Source: Paracoccaceae bacterium (GTDB taxonomy: Bacteria > Pseudomonadota > Alphaproteobacteria > Rhodobacterales > Rhodobacteraceae). From it: a stretch of 39,254 bases of DNA. This document shows, piece by piece, positions 26,666 through 34,911 of the stretch. Each line of letters begins with the position of its first letter. The first letter of the stretch is position 1. The DNA lies in contig JAAEUI010000614.1 of assembly GCA_024227475.1 (NCBI GenBank), forward strand, positions 1 through 39,254, written 5' to 3'. The position numbers and the translations under genes were made by a program. The notes beneath the pieces were generated by a model. The model searched no databases, had not been told where the DNA came from, and saw only the letters and a program-made list of their open reading frames with translations.

Positions 26666-28342
26666 TTATCCCTCCAACCCATAGGCTTTACGGGCGGCTT
26701 CGGACGAAATCACGCCATTGCGAACCTCGCGGCGCAGAACGTCCCGATCCCGTTTTGCAGGGTCACCGTAACCACCTCCGCCACCGGCAAGTTGATGATA
26801 AAGCGTCCCCTTTGGCACACCTTTGATCAGGTCTTTGTTGTCAGGCACGTGTTCAGTGCCGTCGGGATAAGTCAGGGTGATCGAGTTTAAGGTACCGTCC
26901 CCGCCACCAAACAGCCCGAAAGCCGGTTCAAAATCGCCATCGCCAAAGGTCACGAATTGGGTATCTTCGGATCCGATAACAAATTCGGTTTCCACCCCCA
27001 GCCCACCGCGCCATTCCCCGGCTCCGGCGCTATCCTCTAGGTATTCATGCTTTTTCAAAAGATGCGGGGTTTGCTGTTCAAACATCTCATAATCCTGATC
27101 AAGCAAACCACCGGATGCATCGATCATGCCTATATGATCGTATCCATCGGTCCCCAGCATCGCGCCCGATCCACCCTTCAGCCCCATGAAACCAATATCG
27201 ACGTATTTGTCGCCCTTCTCTTCATCCATTCCCGTGGTCAGAGAGCATAACAGGTTGTTCCACCCGGCGGTAATCCTGTCAGGTATTACCGGGGCCAGCG
27301 CGCGAATAATTGCGTCTGCATTGGGTGGGCACAGGTGGTTACCAAAGGTCGTCGCCTTTGGATAATTTGCATTCAGCACCGTGCCTTCGGGGATAATCAT
27401 CTCAATCGGCTGCACCATACCCTCGTTATGGGGAATATCCGGGTTCACCATTTGCAGGAATGTTAGGATGGTGGCCGAAGCACTTGAAGTATAGGTGCCG
27501 TTAACAAACCCATCGGTCTGGGCATCGGTGCCGGTGTAATCAAAGACGATATTCCTGTCGTTGACGGTAATTGTCACGCGAATGGTGAAACGGCTGCCTT
27601 TGTGGTGGCCGTCATAGTAAATCTCGCCCTCGCCTTTGTAGACCCCGTTGGGAACGGAAGCGATTTCGGCCTCCATCATCTTGCGTGATGCGTTGAACAA
27701 TTCGGCCTTGTGGGCTTCAAAACTGTGAACCCCGTATTTGCCCAAAAGCTCCTGCACCCGACGCTCGCCCACTGTGCAGGCACCCATCTGGGCCTTCATA
27801 TCATGATCAACAATCTCCAGCCGGATATTGGCGAAAATCAGGTCCCAGACATCGCGGCGCAGCTTGCCCTTTTCATAGACTTTGATCGGGGGAATTCGCA
27901 GCGCCTCTTGCCAAACCTCCTTGGCCTCGGGGTTATAGCCACCTGGAACATTGCCACCGATATCGGCCTGATGACCCTTAACAGCGGACCATGCAACCAG
28001 CTGATTTTCAAAGAAAATCGGTTTGAACACCGCAACATCATTGTTCTGGTTGCCCATGGAGAAGACATCGTTGTGAAAGATCACATCGCCCGGGTGAATA
28101 TCGCCGTCGTAATAGTCGATGATATAACGGCAGACCGGCGCCAGCGAGAACGCCAGAATGGGCAGGTTTTCGGTCTGCTCCAGCATATTGCCCTCCGCGT
28201 CGTACAGCCCGGTAACGAAGTCCTTGGCCTCGCACAGGATCGGCGAGCGGGCGGATTTTTCGACCGAGATGCTCATCTCGTCGGTGATGGATTTGAAGGT
28301 GCGGGCGTAAACCGACAGCAGGATAGGATCAATTCCGGTCAT
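26666..28342 (-). CDS. hyuB: Hydantoinase B/oxoprolinase family protein (HyuB-like)
   Basis: A 558-residue HyuB-family subunit with SVEKSARSPILCEAKDF (about residues 26-42), KGHQADIGG (about 121-129), LNANYPKATTFGNH and the glycine-rich QLAGGGGGYGDP near the end. Family members work with HyuA to hydrolyse lactam or imide rings with ATP (5-oxoprolinase, N-methylhydantoinase) or to carboxylate ketones (acetone and acetophenone carboxylases). The usual NDPYxGGTHxxD metal-site motif reads NDVFSMGNQNND, so the histidine is glutamine. The gene starts as ATGA on the hyuA stop. The reaction here is unknown. Confidence 0.85.
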   Translation of the reverse strand: MTGIDPILLSVYARTFKSITDEMSISVEKSARSPILCEAKDFVTGLYDAEGNMLEQTENLPILAFSLAPVCRYIIDYYDGDIHPGDVIFHNDVFSMGNQNNDVAVFKPIFFENQLVAWSAVKGHQADIGGNVPGGYNPEAKEVWQEALRIPPIKVYEKGKLRRDVWDLIFANIRLEIVDHDMKAQMGACTVGERRVQELLGKYGVHSFEAHKAELFNASRKMMEAEIASVPNGVYKGEGEIYYDGHHKGSRFTIRVTITVNDRNIVFDYTGTDAQTDGFVNGTYTSSASATILTFLQMVNPDIPHNEGMVQPIEMIIPEGTVLNANYPKATTFGNHLCPPNADAIIRALAPVIPDRITAGWNNLLCSLTTGMDEEKGDKYVDIGFMGLKGGSGAMLGTDGYDHIGMIDASGGLLDQDYEMFEQQTPHLLKKHEYLEDSAGAGEWRGGLGVETEFVIGSEDTQFVTFGDGDFEPAFGLFGGGDGTLNSITLTYPDGTEHVPDNKDLIKGVPKGTLYHQLAGGGGGYGDPAKRDRDVLRREVRNGVISSEAARKAYGLEG

Positions 28343-30456
28343 GGTTTTGGCTCCTTCATCGCTGAGGCAACGAGGTCTTCGTGCCCTTTTCGGTAGATGG
28401 CGAAGGATCCGAATTTGTCACAAACGCATCCGTAGGCGCGGGAAACGAAAATGGCGGTGGTGGCTTCCTCAATCATCGCCGGGCCGTCTATCTGATTGCC
28501 ATGTGCGACTTTGTGGCCGTCATAGACGGGAACACTTGCGAAAGCGTTGTCTTCGGGTACGTATACCAACCGCTCGCCTTTAAGCGCTGCACTTGCATCG
28601 GGTCCGGCCCATGGTTCTTCGGGATAGGCAGGTTTGTCAGCGTTGCCTAAAGCTTGTACCCGGACGTTGATGATTTCAACCTGCGCCGCGCTGTCTTCCA
28701 GCGAGTAACCGTAAAGACGGTTATGTTCCGCGTGAAACGCCGATGTGATTGCTGCGACGTCCTTGCCGGTAAAACCTTCGGGAGAAACTTCAAACGACAC
28801 TTCGTGATATTGTTTCAGGTAGCGGCAATCAAACCTGACGGTGAATTCCTGCGCTTCCTTTGCGATCAGTTCTTCGGTCAAAAGATCGCCGCCTTCGGCC
28901 TTCATTTCGCCGACCAGATCACCCAGCTGTCGCCAGTCGATCTCCTCCATCGGCGAAACAAAAGTGCGGACAAAATCATGCTTAAGGTCGCTCATCAACA
29001 TGCCTACTGCACACAGGATCGAGGATGAGCGCGGCACGATCTGCAGCGGAATTTCCAGCTCATCCGCAATCAGACAAGAATGGATCGGGCCAGCACCACC
29101 CGCCACCACCATCGGAAATTCGCGCGGATCAAAGCCCCGCTTGATGGTTATTTCGCGCACTCCCTGCGCCATGTTGTTACAAACAACGCGGTACATCCCG
29201 GCAGCGGCTTCCTCGGTGGTCAGGCCCATCGGATCAGCCACGGTTTCCTTGATTGCAGCGCGTGCCGCCTCAATATCCAGCGCCATCTTACCGCCAGCGA
29301 AAAAGTCGGGGTTGAGATAGCCCAACACCAGGTCGGCATCGGTACAGGCAGGTTTCTTGCCGCCTTTTGAATAACTCACAGGTCCAGGATCAGCACCAGC
29401 ACTTTCAGGCCCCATACGCAGAAGCCCGCCTTCGTCGATCCAGCCTAAGCTGCCACCCCCAGCACCAATGGTGTGAATGCCCAGCATTGGCAGGGCCAGA
29501 CGGTGCCGGTCGATATAACCCTCATTGACCATTACAGGACCACCATCAACCAGGGCCGCCTCAAAGCTAGTGCCGCCCATATCAACAACGATGCACTTTT
29601 CCTGATTATGGGCCTGAACAAAGCCAAGCCCTGCCCCAGGCCCGGCGGCCGGGCCAGACAACAATGTAAGGGCCGCACCACTGCGCGCCACATCGGGTGA
29701 CATCATACCGCCATTTGACTGCATGATCATCAGGACGCCGCCAAATCCAATCTTGCTAAGCGAGGTCTGCAAACGATCAATGTATCGGCTGAGGATCGGG
29801 CCAACATAGGAATTGAGCGCAGTTGTACTGATGCGTTCATAGAACCGGATTGTCGGCAGCAGGTCACTGGAAACCGACAGATAGGCATCCGGCATTTCGC
29901 GGCGCACGATCTCTGCCGCCTGGCGTTCGTGTTCAGGGTTGGCAAAAGAGTTCATGAAGCAGATTGAAACCGCCTCGACCCCTTCGGCGCGAAACTCGTC
30001 AATTGCAGCTTTTACATCCTGAACACTCAGCGGATCAACCTGCCGCCCACGCCGATCAAGCCGCCCGCCTATACCCTTGCGCAGATACCGTTCGACCAGA
30101 GGCACGACGTTGGTGAAGTGATTGTTATACTGCTCCTCGCGGATGCCCCGACGCATCTCGAGCGCATCTCGCAAACCTTTGGTTGTCAGCAGCCCTGATT
30201 TGGCCCCGCGTCTTGTCAGCGTGGCATTGGTGGTGACCGTGGTGCCGTGAACGATGGTCTCAATCGAGGCGGCAAAATCCTGAAGGCTCATGGCCGGATC
30301 AAGGCTGGCGGCAATCTCAGCCAAACCAGTGACAACAGCGATGGAAGGGTCTTCCGGGGTTGAGAGGGTTTTGTGGATGCGCGGCGCTTCGCCCTCGCCC
30401 ACATAATAGAAATCAGTGAACGTGCCGCCTACGTCAATGCCGATCTTGCCGCCCAT
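28339..30456 (-). CDS. hyuA: Hydantoinase A/oxoprolinase family protein (HyuA-like, ATP-dependent)
   Basis: A 705-residue HyuA-family protein of the ASKHA fold. The phosphate-1 motif IGIDVGGTFTDF is at residues 5-16, HGTTVTTNATLTRRGAKSGL follows near residue 70, and the second phosphate motif VDMGGTSFEAALV is near 291. VVAGGAGPIHSCLIADEL and a mixed C-terminal domain complete it. It is expected to phosphorylate a lactam, imide, ketone enol or bicarbonate with ATP, while HyuB completes the conversion. Start ATG 30456 overlaps the ligase stop as TAATG, so translation is coupled. The family spans hydrolases and carboxylases, and no residue seen here separates them. Confidence 0.88.
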   Translation of the reverse strand: MGGKIGIDVGGTFTDFYYVGEGEAPRIHKTLSTPEDPSIAVVTGLAEIAASLDPAMSLQDFAASIETIVHGTTVTTNATLTRRGAKSGLLTTKGLRDALEMRRGIREEQYNNHFTNVVPLVERYLRKGIGGRLDRRGRQVDPLSVQDVKAAIDEFRAEGVEAVSICFMNSFANPEHERQAAEIVRREMPDAYLSVSSDLLPTIRFYERISTTALNSYVGPILSRYIDRLQTSLSKIGFGGVLMIMQSNGGMMSPDVARSGAALTLLSGPAAGPGAGLGFVQAHNQEKCIVVDMGGTSFEAALVDGGPVMVNEGYIDRHRLALPMLGIHTIGAGGGSLGWIDEGGLLRMGPESAGADPGPVSYSKGGKKPACTDADLVLGYLNPDFFAGGKMALDIEAARAAIKETVADPMGLTTEEAAAGMYRVVCNNMAQGVREITIKRGFDPREFPMVVAGGAGPIHSCLIADELEIPLQIVPRSSSILCAVGMLMSDLKHDFVRTFVSPMEEIDWRQLGDLVGEMKAEGGDLLTEELIAKEAQEFTVRFDCRYLKQYHEVSFEVSPEGFTGKDVAAITSAFHAEHNRLYGYSLEDSAAQVEIINVRVQALGNADKPAYPEEPWAGPDASAALKGERLVYVPEDNAFASVPVYDGHKVAHGNQIDGPAMIEEATTAIFVSRAYGCVCDKFGSFAIYRKGHEDLVASAMKEPKP

Positions 30457-31976
30457 TACACGGATCGCTCAGCTAAGTGCGTGTCAGTCTTACCGGCCAT
30501 CGCCCTCAGATCGTCCTTAACCACTTTGCCCATTGCATTTCGTGGCAACTTTTCCAGAAAAATCACCCGGCGCGGATGCTTGAAACGCGCCAGACGACCA
30601 TCGAGAAACGCCAGAACGTCTTCCTCACCAAAATCAGTCCCACGTGTCGGCACAACAACAGCGACAACGATTTCGCCCCATTTTTCATCGGCTTGACCAA
30701 CAATCGCCACCTCGGAAATCTGCTGGCATTCAGCAAGTATATTCTCAATTTCAGCCGGGTATATGTTTTCGCCTCCCGAAATAATCATGTCCTTTTTTCG
30801 ATCGTCTATGTAGAGAAAACCGTTGTCATCAAGGTGCCCGATGTCGCCTGTGTAAAACCATCCATCAACAAGCGCGTTTTCAGTTTTTTCAGGCGCGTTC
30901 CAATATTCGCGCATGACATTACCACCCCGGATCAGGATTTCGCCACTTTTTCCCGCGGCGACATCCACCCCGACCTCGTCAACCAGGCGCATTTCACAGT
31001 GTATTGCCACTTTGCCGACAGAGCCTTCGTTGCCCATCGCCAGATCGGCCGTCAGGTAAGTGGCGATCGGGCAGGTTTCGGTGGATCCATAGACCTGAAT
31101 AAGGGGAATGCCCTGAGCATGAACCTGGCGGATCAGCCTGCGCGGCACATTGGTCGAGCCGGTTGTGATCACCTTGAGGGAATTCAATCTCGCATTTTGC
31201 CACCGTTCATCTGCAAGCAGCGCCGTAATCTGTGTCGGCACAAGAACGGTAAGGGTTACGTCATGCTCTTGGATATCGCGGAAGGTGGCTGCAACATCAA
31301 AGGCCGGATGCAGGACTAATGTGCCACCCGCGTGCAGGATTGGCAGGGTCTGGATGTTCAAGCCACCAACGTGAAACATAGGCAGTGAAGTCAGAGCAAC
31401 GTCATCCCCAACCATATCGTGCATATGTGTGCTGTTCACCGCGTTTAGAGCCAGCGCATTCTGATCAAGGACCACACCTTTGGGCCTGCCCGTCGCACCT
31501 GAGGTATAGCAAAGCAGCACCGGATCGCTGTATTTCCCCTCTCCCTTGATGGCGGGAATTGCCTGACATCTGGCCAGAAGATCTGCGGGCTCGTCAATGA
31601 AAACCTTGGCGATGCCAAGACTGTCGCAAAGCCGATCACCCTCATCCTTGAACTCGGGCGCTATGAACAATGCCACAGGCGCGCAATCTGCCAGCAACGT
31701 TTTGTGCTCGGCCTCTTCCAGACGCCAGGCCAGCGGCATCACCATCGCGCCAAGTCGCGCGCAGGCAAATAACAGGATAATCAGCTCGGGATGATTAAAC
31801 CCAAGATAGCCGATCCTGTCACCGGGCCGGATGCCCAATTCATGTTTTAATCGACCCGCAACCAGACTTATCCGCCGGGCCAGATCGGCATAGCTGATAA
31901 TCTCGCCTTCAAACCGGATCGCGACCTTGTCGGGCGTAAACCCCGCATGCCGCTCTATCCAGCTTGAAATATCCAT
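30456..31976 (-). CDS. Acyl-CoA ligase (AMP-forming, long-/medium-chain or aryl acid type)
   Basis: A 506-residue ANL ligase with the P-loop LLCYTSGATGRPKGVVLDQ (about residues 153-171), QVYGSTETCPIATY, WFYTGDIGHLDDNGFLYIDDRKKDMIISGGENI (hinge and C-terminal domain, in segments) and the lysine motif PRNAMGKVVKDDL. It makes an acyl-CoA from a free acid at the cost of ATP. Its start overlaps the thiolase stop as TGATG. It is more like general acid-CoA ligases than the feruloyl type at the end of the operon. Together they suggest activation at two different points, or a broad substrate range. Confidence 0.88.
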   Translation of the reverse strand: MDISSWIERHAGFTPDKVAIRFEGEIISYADLARRISLVAGRLKHELGIRPGDRIGYLGFNHPELIILLFACARLGAMVMPLAWRLEEAEHKTLLADCAPVALFIAPEFKDEGDRLCDSLGIAKVFIDEPADLLARCQAIPAIKGEGKYSDPVLLCYTSGATGRPKGVVLDQNALALNAVNSTHMHDMVGDDVALTSLPMFHVGGLNIQTLPILHAGGTLVLHPAFDVAATFRDIQEHDVTLTVLVPTQITALLADERWQNARLNSLKVITTGSTNVPRRLIRQVHAQGIPLIQVYGSTETCPIATYLTADLAMGNEGSVGKVAIHCEMRLVDEVGVDVAAGKSGEILIRGGNVMREYWNAPEKTENALVDGWFYTGDIGHLDDNGFLYIDDRKKDMIISGGENIYPAEIENILAECQQISEVAIVGQADEKWGEIVVAVVVPTRGTDFGEEDVLAFLDGRLARFKHPRRVIFLEKLPRNAMGKVVKDDLRAMAGKTDTHLAERSV

Positions 31977-33181
31977 CAGCCATCGCTCACATTGATGACC
32001 ACAGCCATGGCGGTATCACCCGCCGCGCAGCCTTCAAACAAACCATAACCGCCGCCCCGCATCGCCAGTTCTTCGATCAACTCAATGATCGAGCGCATGC
32101 CGGTTGGCCCCTGTGGATGCCCCCAGATCAACGAGCACCCATAGTTGTTCATCGCCATCACATCGGCTCCGGTTTCCCGTGAAAAAACAATGTCGTTGAG
32201 AGCGAAAGGGTTGTGCGAATTGATCGCATTCATATCCGAAATACCCAGCCCAGCCTGTTTTAGGGCGGCCTTCGCTGCTGGGATTGTGGCCTCTGGCATG
32301 AAGGCGGTATCGGCCCGACCCGAACCGAAACCAAGCACCCGCACGCGAATGTTGGGGTTCGCACTCATTTCTCGTGCACGAGATTGAGTGGCCATGACGA
32401 CGGTTGCGTTTCCATCCGCAGGATGGGTCTGCCCGCCAAAAGTTACCGTGCCGCCTTTAACCACCGGGCGCAGGATTGCCAACCCTTCGATTGTGGAAAG
32501 CGTGATGCCTTCATCGCCCTCAAGCGTTGTGGCAGTCTTGCGGAAATTATGCGTTGGGACATCCATGGGGGAAACCATGTAACGGCGCTGAAAAGCGCGA
32601 TTATCCGCCAGTGCTGCTTTATATTGTTCAGTACGGCGCAAAACGACCTCATGCTGTTCCTCGGTGGTGATCCCATGTTTTGCGGCAACGTTCTCCGCTG
32701 TCGTCACCATAGCGTGCCCACCATTGGGATCGCAGGAAAAATTGCCCATGACCCAGTCTTCATTGTCACCGGTCCCCCCGGGGCCCGAGGGGTTTGGATA
32801 ATAAAGATGCGGACCGTTTGATGTGCGATCGCAGGTCACAACAAGGGCAGCATCGGTGTTGCCGGTTTCAATCTCCTGCGCCCCGGTCAGAAGGCAACGC
32901 ACTGATGTGGCGCAGGCCTGACCGATGGCTGGACCTGTGGCCCTGTCTGCGCCCACAAGGGCACCTAGCCAGGGAAAGCCGTAAAATGAGTGTTTTTGCG
33001 GAACCGAGACTCCCAAAACGCCAAAATCAAACCCCGCGGGATCAATCTCGCGCCGCGCCAGTTCGGATTTGGCCACATGCGCCGCCAACTTAATGCTGTG
33101 AAGATCTGCCAACGCGCCCTGCCAGCGGGAAAACGGGGTGCTCCAATAAGCGCCATAAGGAATTTCAGCAATGTAAGTCAT
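31976..33181 (-). CDS. Thiolase family protein, SCP2-thiolase-like
   Basis: A 401-residue thiolase. The nucleophilic cysteine lies in GQACATSVRCL (about residues 87-97). The NEAFA motif of classical thiolases is replaced by SHNPFA, placing a histidine where SCP2-type thiolases have HDCF. The histidine motif is WGHPQGPTGMR, and the last cysteine is in EGCAAGD in place of C-x-G. All three catalytic positions are therefore present, and cleavage of a 3-oxoacyl-CoA to acetyl-CoA (or another short acyl-CoA) plus a shortened acyl-CoA is expected. It follows the MaoC gene by 30 bases, the largest gap inside the operon, and could have its own ribosome site. Confidence 0.85.
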   Translation of the reverse strand: MTYIAEIPYGAYWSTPFSRWQGALADLHSIKLAAHVAKSELARREIDPAGFDFGVLGVSVPQKHSFYGFPWLGALVGADRATGPAIGQACATSVRCLLTGAQEIETGNTDAALVVTCDRTSNGPHLYYPNPSGPGGTGDNEDWVMGNFSCDPNGGHAMVTTAENVAAKHGITTEEQHEVVLRRTEQYKAALADNRAFQRRYMVSPMDVPTHNFRKTATTLEGDEGITLSTIEGLAILRPVVKGGTVTFGGQTHPADGNATVVMATQSRAREMSANPNIRVRVLGFGSGRADTAFMPEATIPAAKAALKQAGLGISDMNAINSHNPFALNDIVFSRETGADVMAMNNYGCSLIWGHPQGPTGMRSIIELIEELAMRGGGYGLFEGCAAGDTAMAVVINVSDG

Positions 33182-33211
33182 GTCCGTGTTTTCCTGTGCA
33201 TTGTGGCCCTG

Positions 33212-33646
33212 CTAATCGACTGCCACCGTCGCGGCACCGGAAAGAAGAATTTTACCCTTCTGGTTCTCAGCCTTGATTTCCAGATCCACAAGATTCTCAC
33301 CATTCTCCTGGCGTTTTCCTACGACTTTACCAGCACAATTGATGGTATCACCCGGAACGGCCATCGACGCAAAGCGATTAGAGAACTTACGGATTCTTGA
33401 TTGTGGCACCCAGGCGGTCAACATCTGGCCCAGCACGGCCATCATCAGCATGCCATGCACGATGACACCCGGCAGCCCGCCGGCGCGAGCTTCCTCATCA
33501 TCAAGATGGATGGGATTGTGATCACCGGATGCTCCGGCAAAAAGGGCAAGCTGGGTGCGCGTAATCGGCCCCTTGGAAAAGGCGGGGATCGTTGCTCCAA
33601 CATCCAGATCGGCAAATTTGACATTGTCAGGCATGGTCTCACCCAT
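33212..33646 (-). CDS. MaoC-type enoyl-CoA hydratase (R-hydratase family)
   Basis: A 144-residue hotdog protein with the hydratase-2 motif FAGASGDHNPIHLDDEEA (about residues 36-53), whose Asp and His are the catalytic pair, and IVHGMLMMAVLGQML. It would add water to a 2-enoyl-CoA. ATG 33646 overlaps the upstream MaoC-like gene by 8 bases, and an in-frame ATG at 33634 is an alternative. The paired neighbour has the complementary N-terminal half fold, so they may form a two-chain hydratase. Confidence 0.88.
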   Translation of the reverse strand: MGETMPDNVKFADLDVGATIPAFSKGPITRTQLALFAGASGDHNPIHLDDEEARAGGLPGVIVHGMLMMAVLGQMLTAWVPQSRIRKFSNRFASMAVPGDTINCAGKVVGKRQENGENLVDLEIKAENQKGKILLSGAATVAVD

Positions 33647-34094
33647 TCCGAATGACTATTACAGAGTGTAAGTTGGCCACGGCATCGCCGCTCTGGTTTT
33701 CAAGTAAGGTCTCAGTTACCACAAAGATCAGAGCCCCGTTTTTCTTATCATAAAGGTCGGTTATCCGCTGCTGACCAGTGATTACATCACCCGCACAGAT
33801 ATCCCCAAGATAAGTGAAACCCTGCTCTCCATGAACCGCTTTGGTCTTTTCAACGCCCATGTCTTCCAGCACATTAAACGACTGTCCGGCATCCAATGTG
33901 ATCGTGAAAGCAAAGGTCGGAGGTGCAGGAATATCCCTGTATCCCCCTTGTTTTGCTACAGTATCATCAAAATGGAGCGGGTTTTCGGAGCCGATGGACT
34001 TGGCAAATTGCGCGATCCGCCCCTTTTCGACAAGAACCGAGAACTGGGAGTATTCCCTTCCCATGAACTCTTCTCGTAAAGCTTCGATTTCCAT
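33639..34094 (-). CDS. MaoC-like dehydratase, FAS1-type N-terminal hotdog partner
   Basis: A 151-residue hotdog protein like the non-catalytic N-terminal dehydratase domain of FAS1 and of two-chain MaoC hydratases: IAQFAKSIGSENPLHFDD at about residues 27-44, then PPTFAFTITLD and HGEQGFTYLGDICAGD. The catalytic aspartate of the SGDxNPIH motif is a glutamate/asparagine combination here (GSENPLH), so it probably supports the MaoC subunit encoded next to it. It is the first gene of the fifteen-gene operon. No strong ribosome site precedes ATG 34094; the leader contains the TetR-type inverted repeat. Confidence 0.85.
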   Translation of the reverse strand: MEIEALREEFMGREYSQFSVLVEKGRIAQFAKSIGSENPLHFDDTVAKQGGYRDIPAPPTFAFTITLDAGQSFNVLEDMGVEKTKAVHGEQGFTYLGDICAGDVITGQQRITDLYDKKNGALIFVVTETLLENQSGDAVANLHSVIVIRNG

Positions 34095-34183
34095 TTTCTA
34101 CTTTCGTGATTTTCTTTCGGGCAGTCAGTGCGATTTATTGGTCCCCCGAAGGTTCCTCAGGGTCATACAAAAGTTATCTTTTT

Positions 34184-34199
34184 TTTACAGGTGTGTAAA
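34184..34199. promoter_or_regulatory. Perfect inverted repeat, probable TetR operator
   Basis: TTTACA (34184-34189) and TGTAAA (34194-34199) are exact reverse complements separated by GGTG. The site lies in the 227-base region between the divergent MaoC-like gene and tetR, where a local TetR would control both directions. The AT-rich surroundings fit a promoter, but no convincing -35/-10 pair was assigned. Confidence 0.55.
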
Positions 34200-34321
34200 C
34201 AGCAATCATACAGGGTGGGTATTTTGATTGCCTTGCTTGTGTTTCGGTTCTAGTATCGCCCCGGTGGCCAACCATATCCGGCCAGTAAAAAATGCCCCAT
34301 CTTGCGGTGCGGAAAGATTGA

Positions 34322-34897
34322 ATGAGCAGACGGACCGAAATACTCAGGCGCGCCACCGAAGTTTTTGAACGCCAGGGCGTTAAGCAGACTTCTATCGAAG
34401 ATATAGCCAAGGCCGTCGGCATCAAACGCGAAGCGGTTTACTATTATTTCAAGGGTCGTCACGAAATTCTGGCCGAGATCATTCTGCCGCAAAGCCATTC
34501 GCTGGCGATCGGTTTGCGAAATATTGTCGCCTCAAACCGACCCTTTACAGATAAGCTGCACGACGCAATTCAAAACCATTTACAAAGCTATAACCCCAGT
34601 TATCTTGAAATGTCCGTAGCCCTGCGCGAGGATCATTTTTTCGGCACCGACCGGAAATTCACCGACCTGCGCCGGGTGTGGAAAGACTACAGCGATCTGT
34701 GGACTAGGTTGATCTCTGAAGGCCAGGACTGCGGCGAGTTTCGCTCTGGCCATGACCCAAAAATCACTGCCTATGCGATACTGGGAATGTGTAATTGGTT
34801 GTCGCGCTGGTTTGACCCGGCCAAGGGTGCACCCATTGACGAAATCATCGAAACCTATTTTGATTTTGCACTTAACGGGCTGAAACCGCAGGACTGA
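34322..34897 (+). CDS. TetR/AcrR family transcriptional regulator
   Basis: A 191-residue TetR protein. The N-terminal helix-turn-helix runs from about residue 5 to 48 (RRATEVFERQGVKQTSIEDIAKAVGIKREAVYYYF, given in parts), and the C-terminal ligand domain ends with WLSRWFDPAKGAPIDEIIETY, a pattern of acyl-CoA-responsive TetR regulators such as KstR2-like ones. GGAAAG lies 6 bases before ATG 34322. It is transcribed divergently from the fifteen-gene operon and converges on dctM (14 bases between stops). It probably represses the operon until an acyl-CoA intermediate binds; this is inferred from position. Confidence 0.9.
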   Translation: MSRRTEILRRATEVFERQGVKQTSIEDIAKAVGIKREAVYYYFKGRHEILAEIILPQSHSLAIGLRNIVASNRPFTDKLHDAIQNHLQSYNPSYLEMSVALREDHFFGTDRKFTDLRRVWKDYSDLWTRLISEGQDCGEFRSGHDPKITAYAILGMCNWLSRWFDPAKGAPIDEIIETYFDFALNGLKPQD

Positions 34898-34911
34898 TGC
34901 GGGGGCTTGGG

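Noticed and set aside
34095-34321. Cobalamin riboswitch in the leader of the mutase-containing operon
   Set aside because: No B12-box-like sequence or extended structured leader was visible. The leader is short and AT-rich with only the TetR-type dyad.
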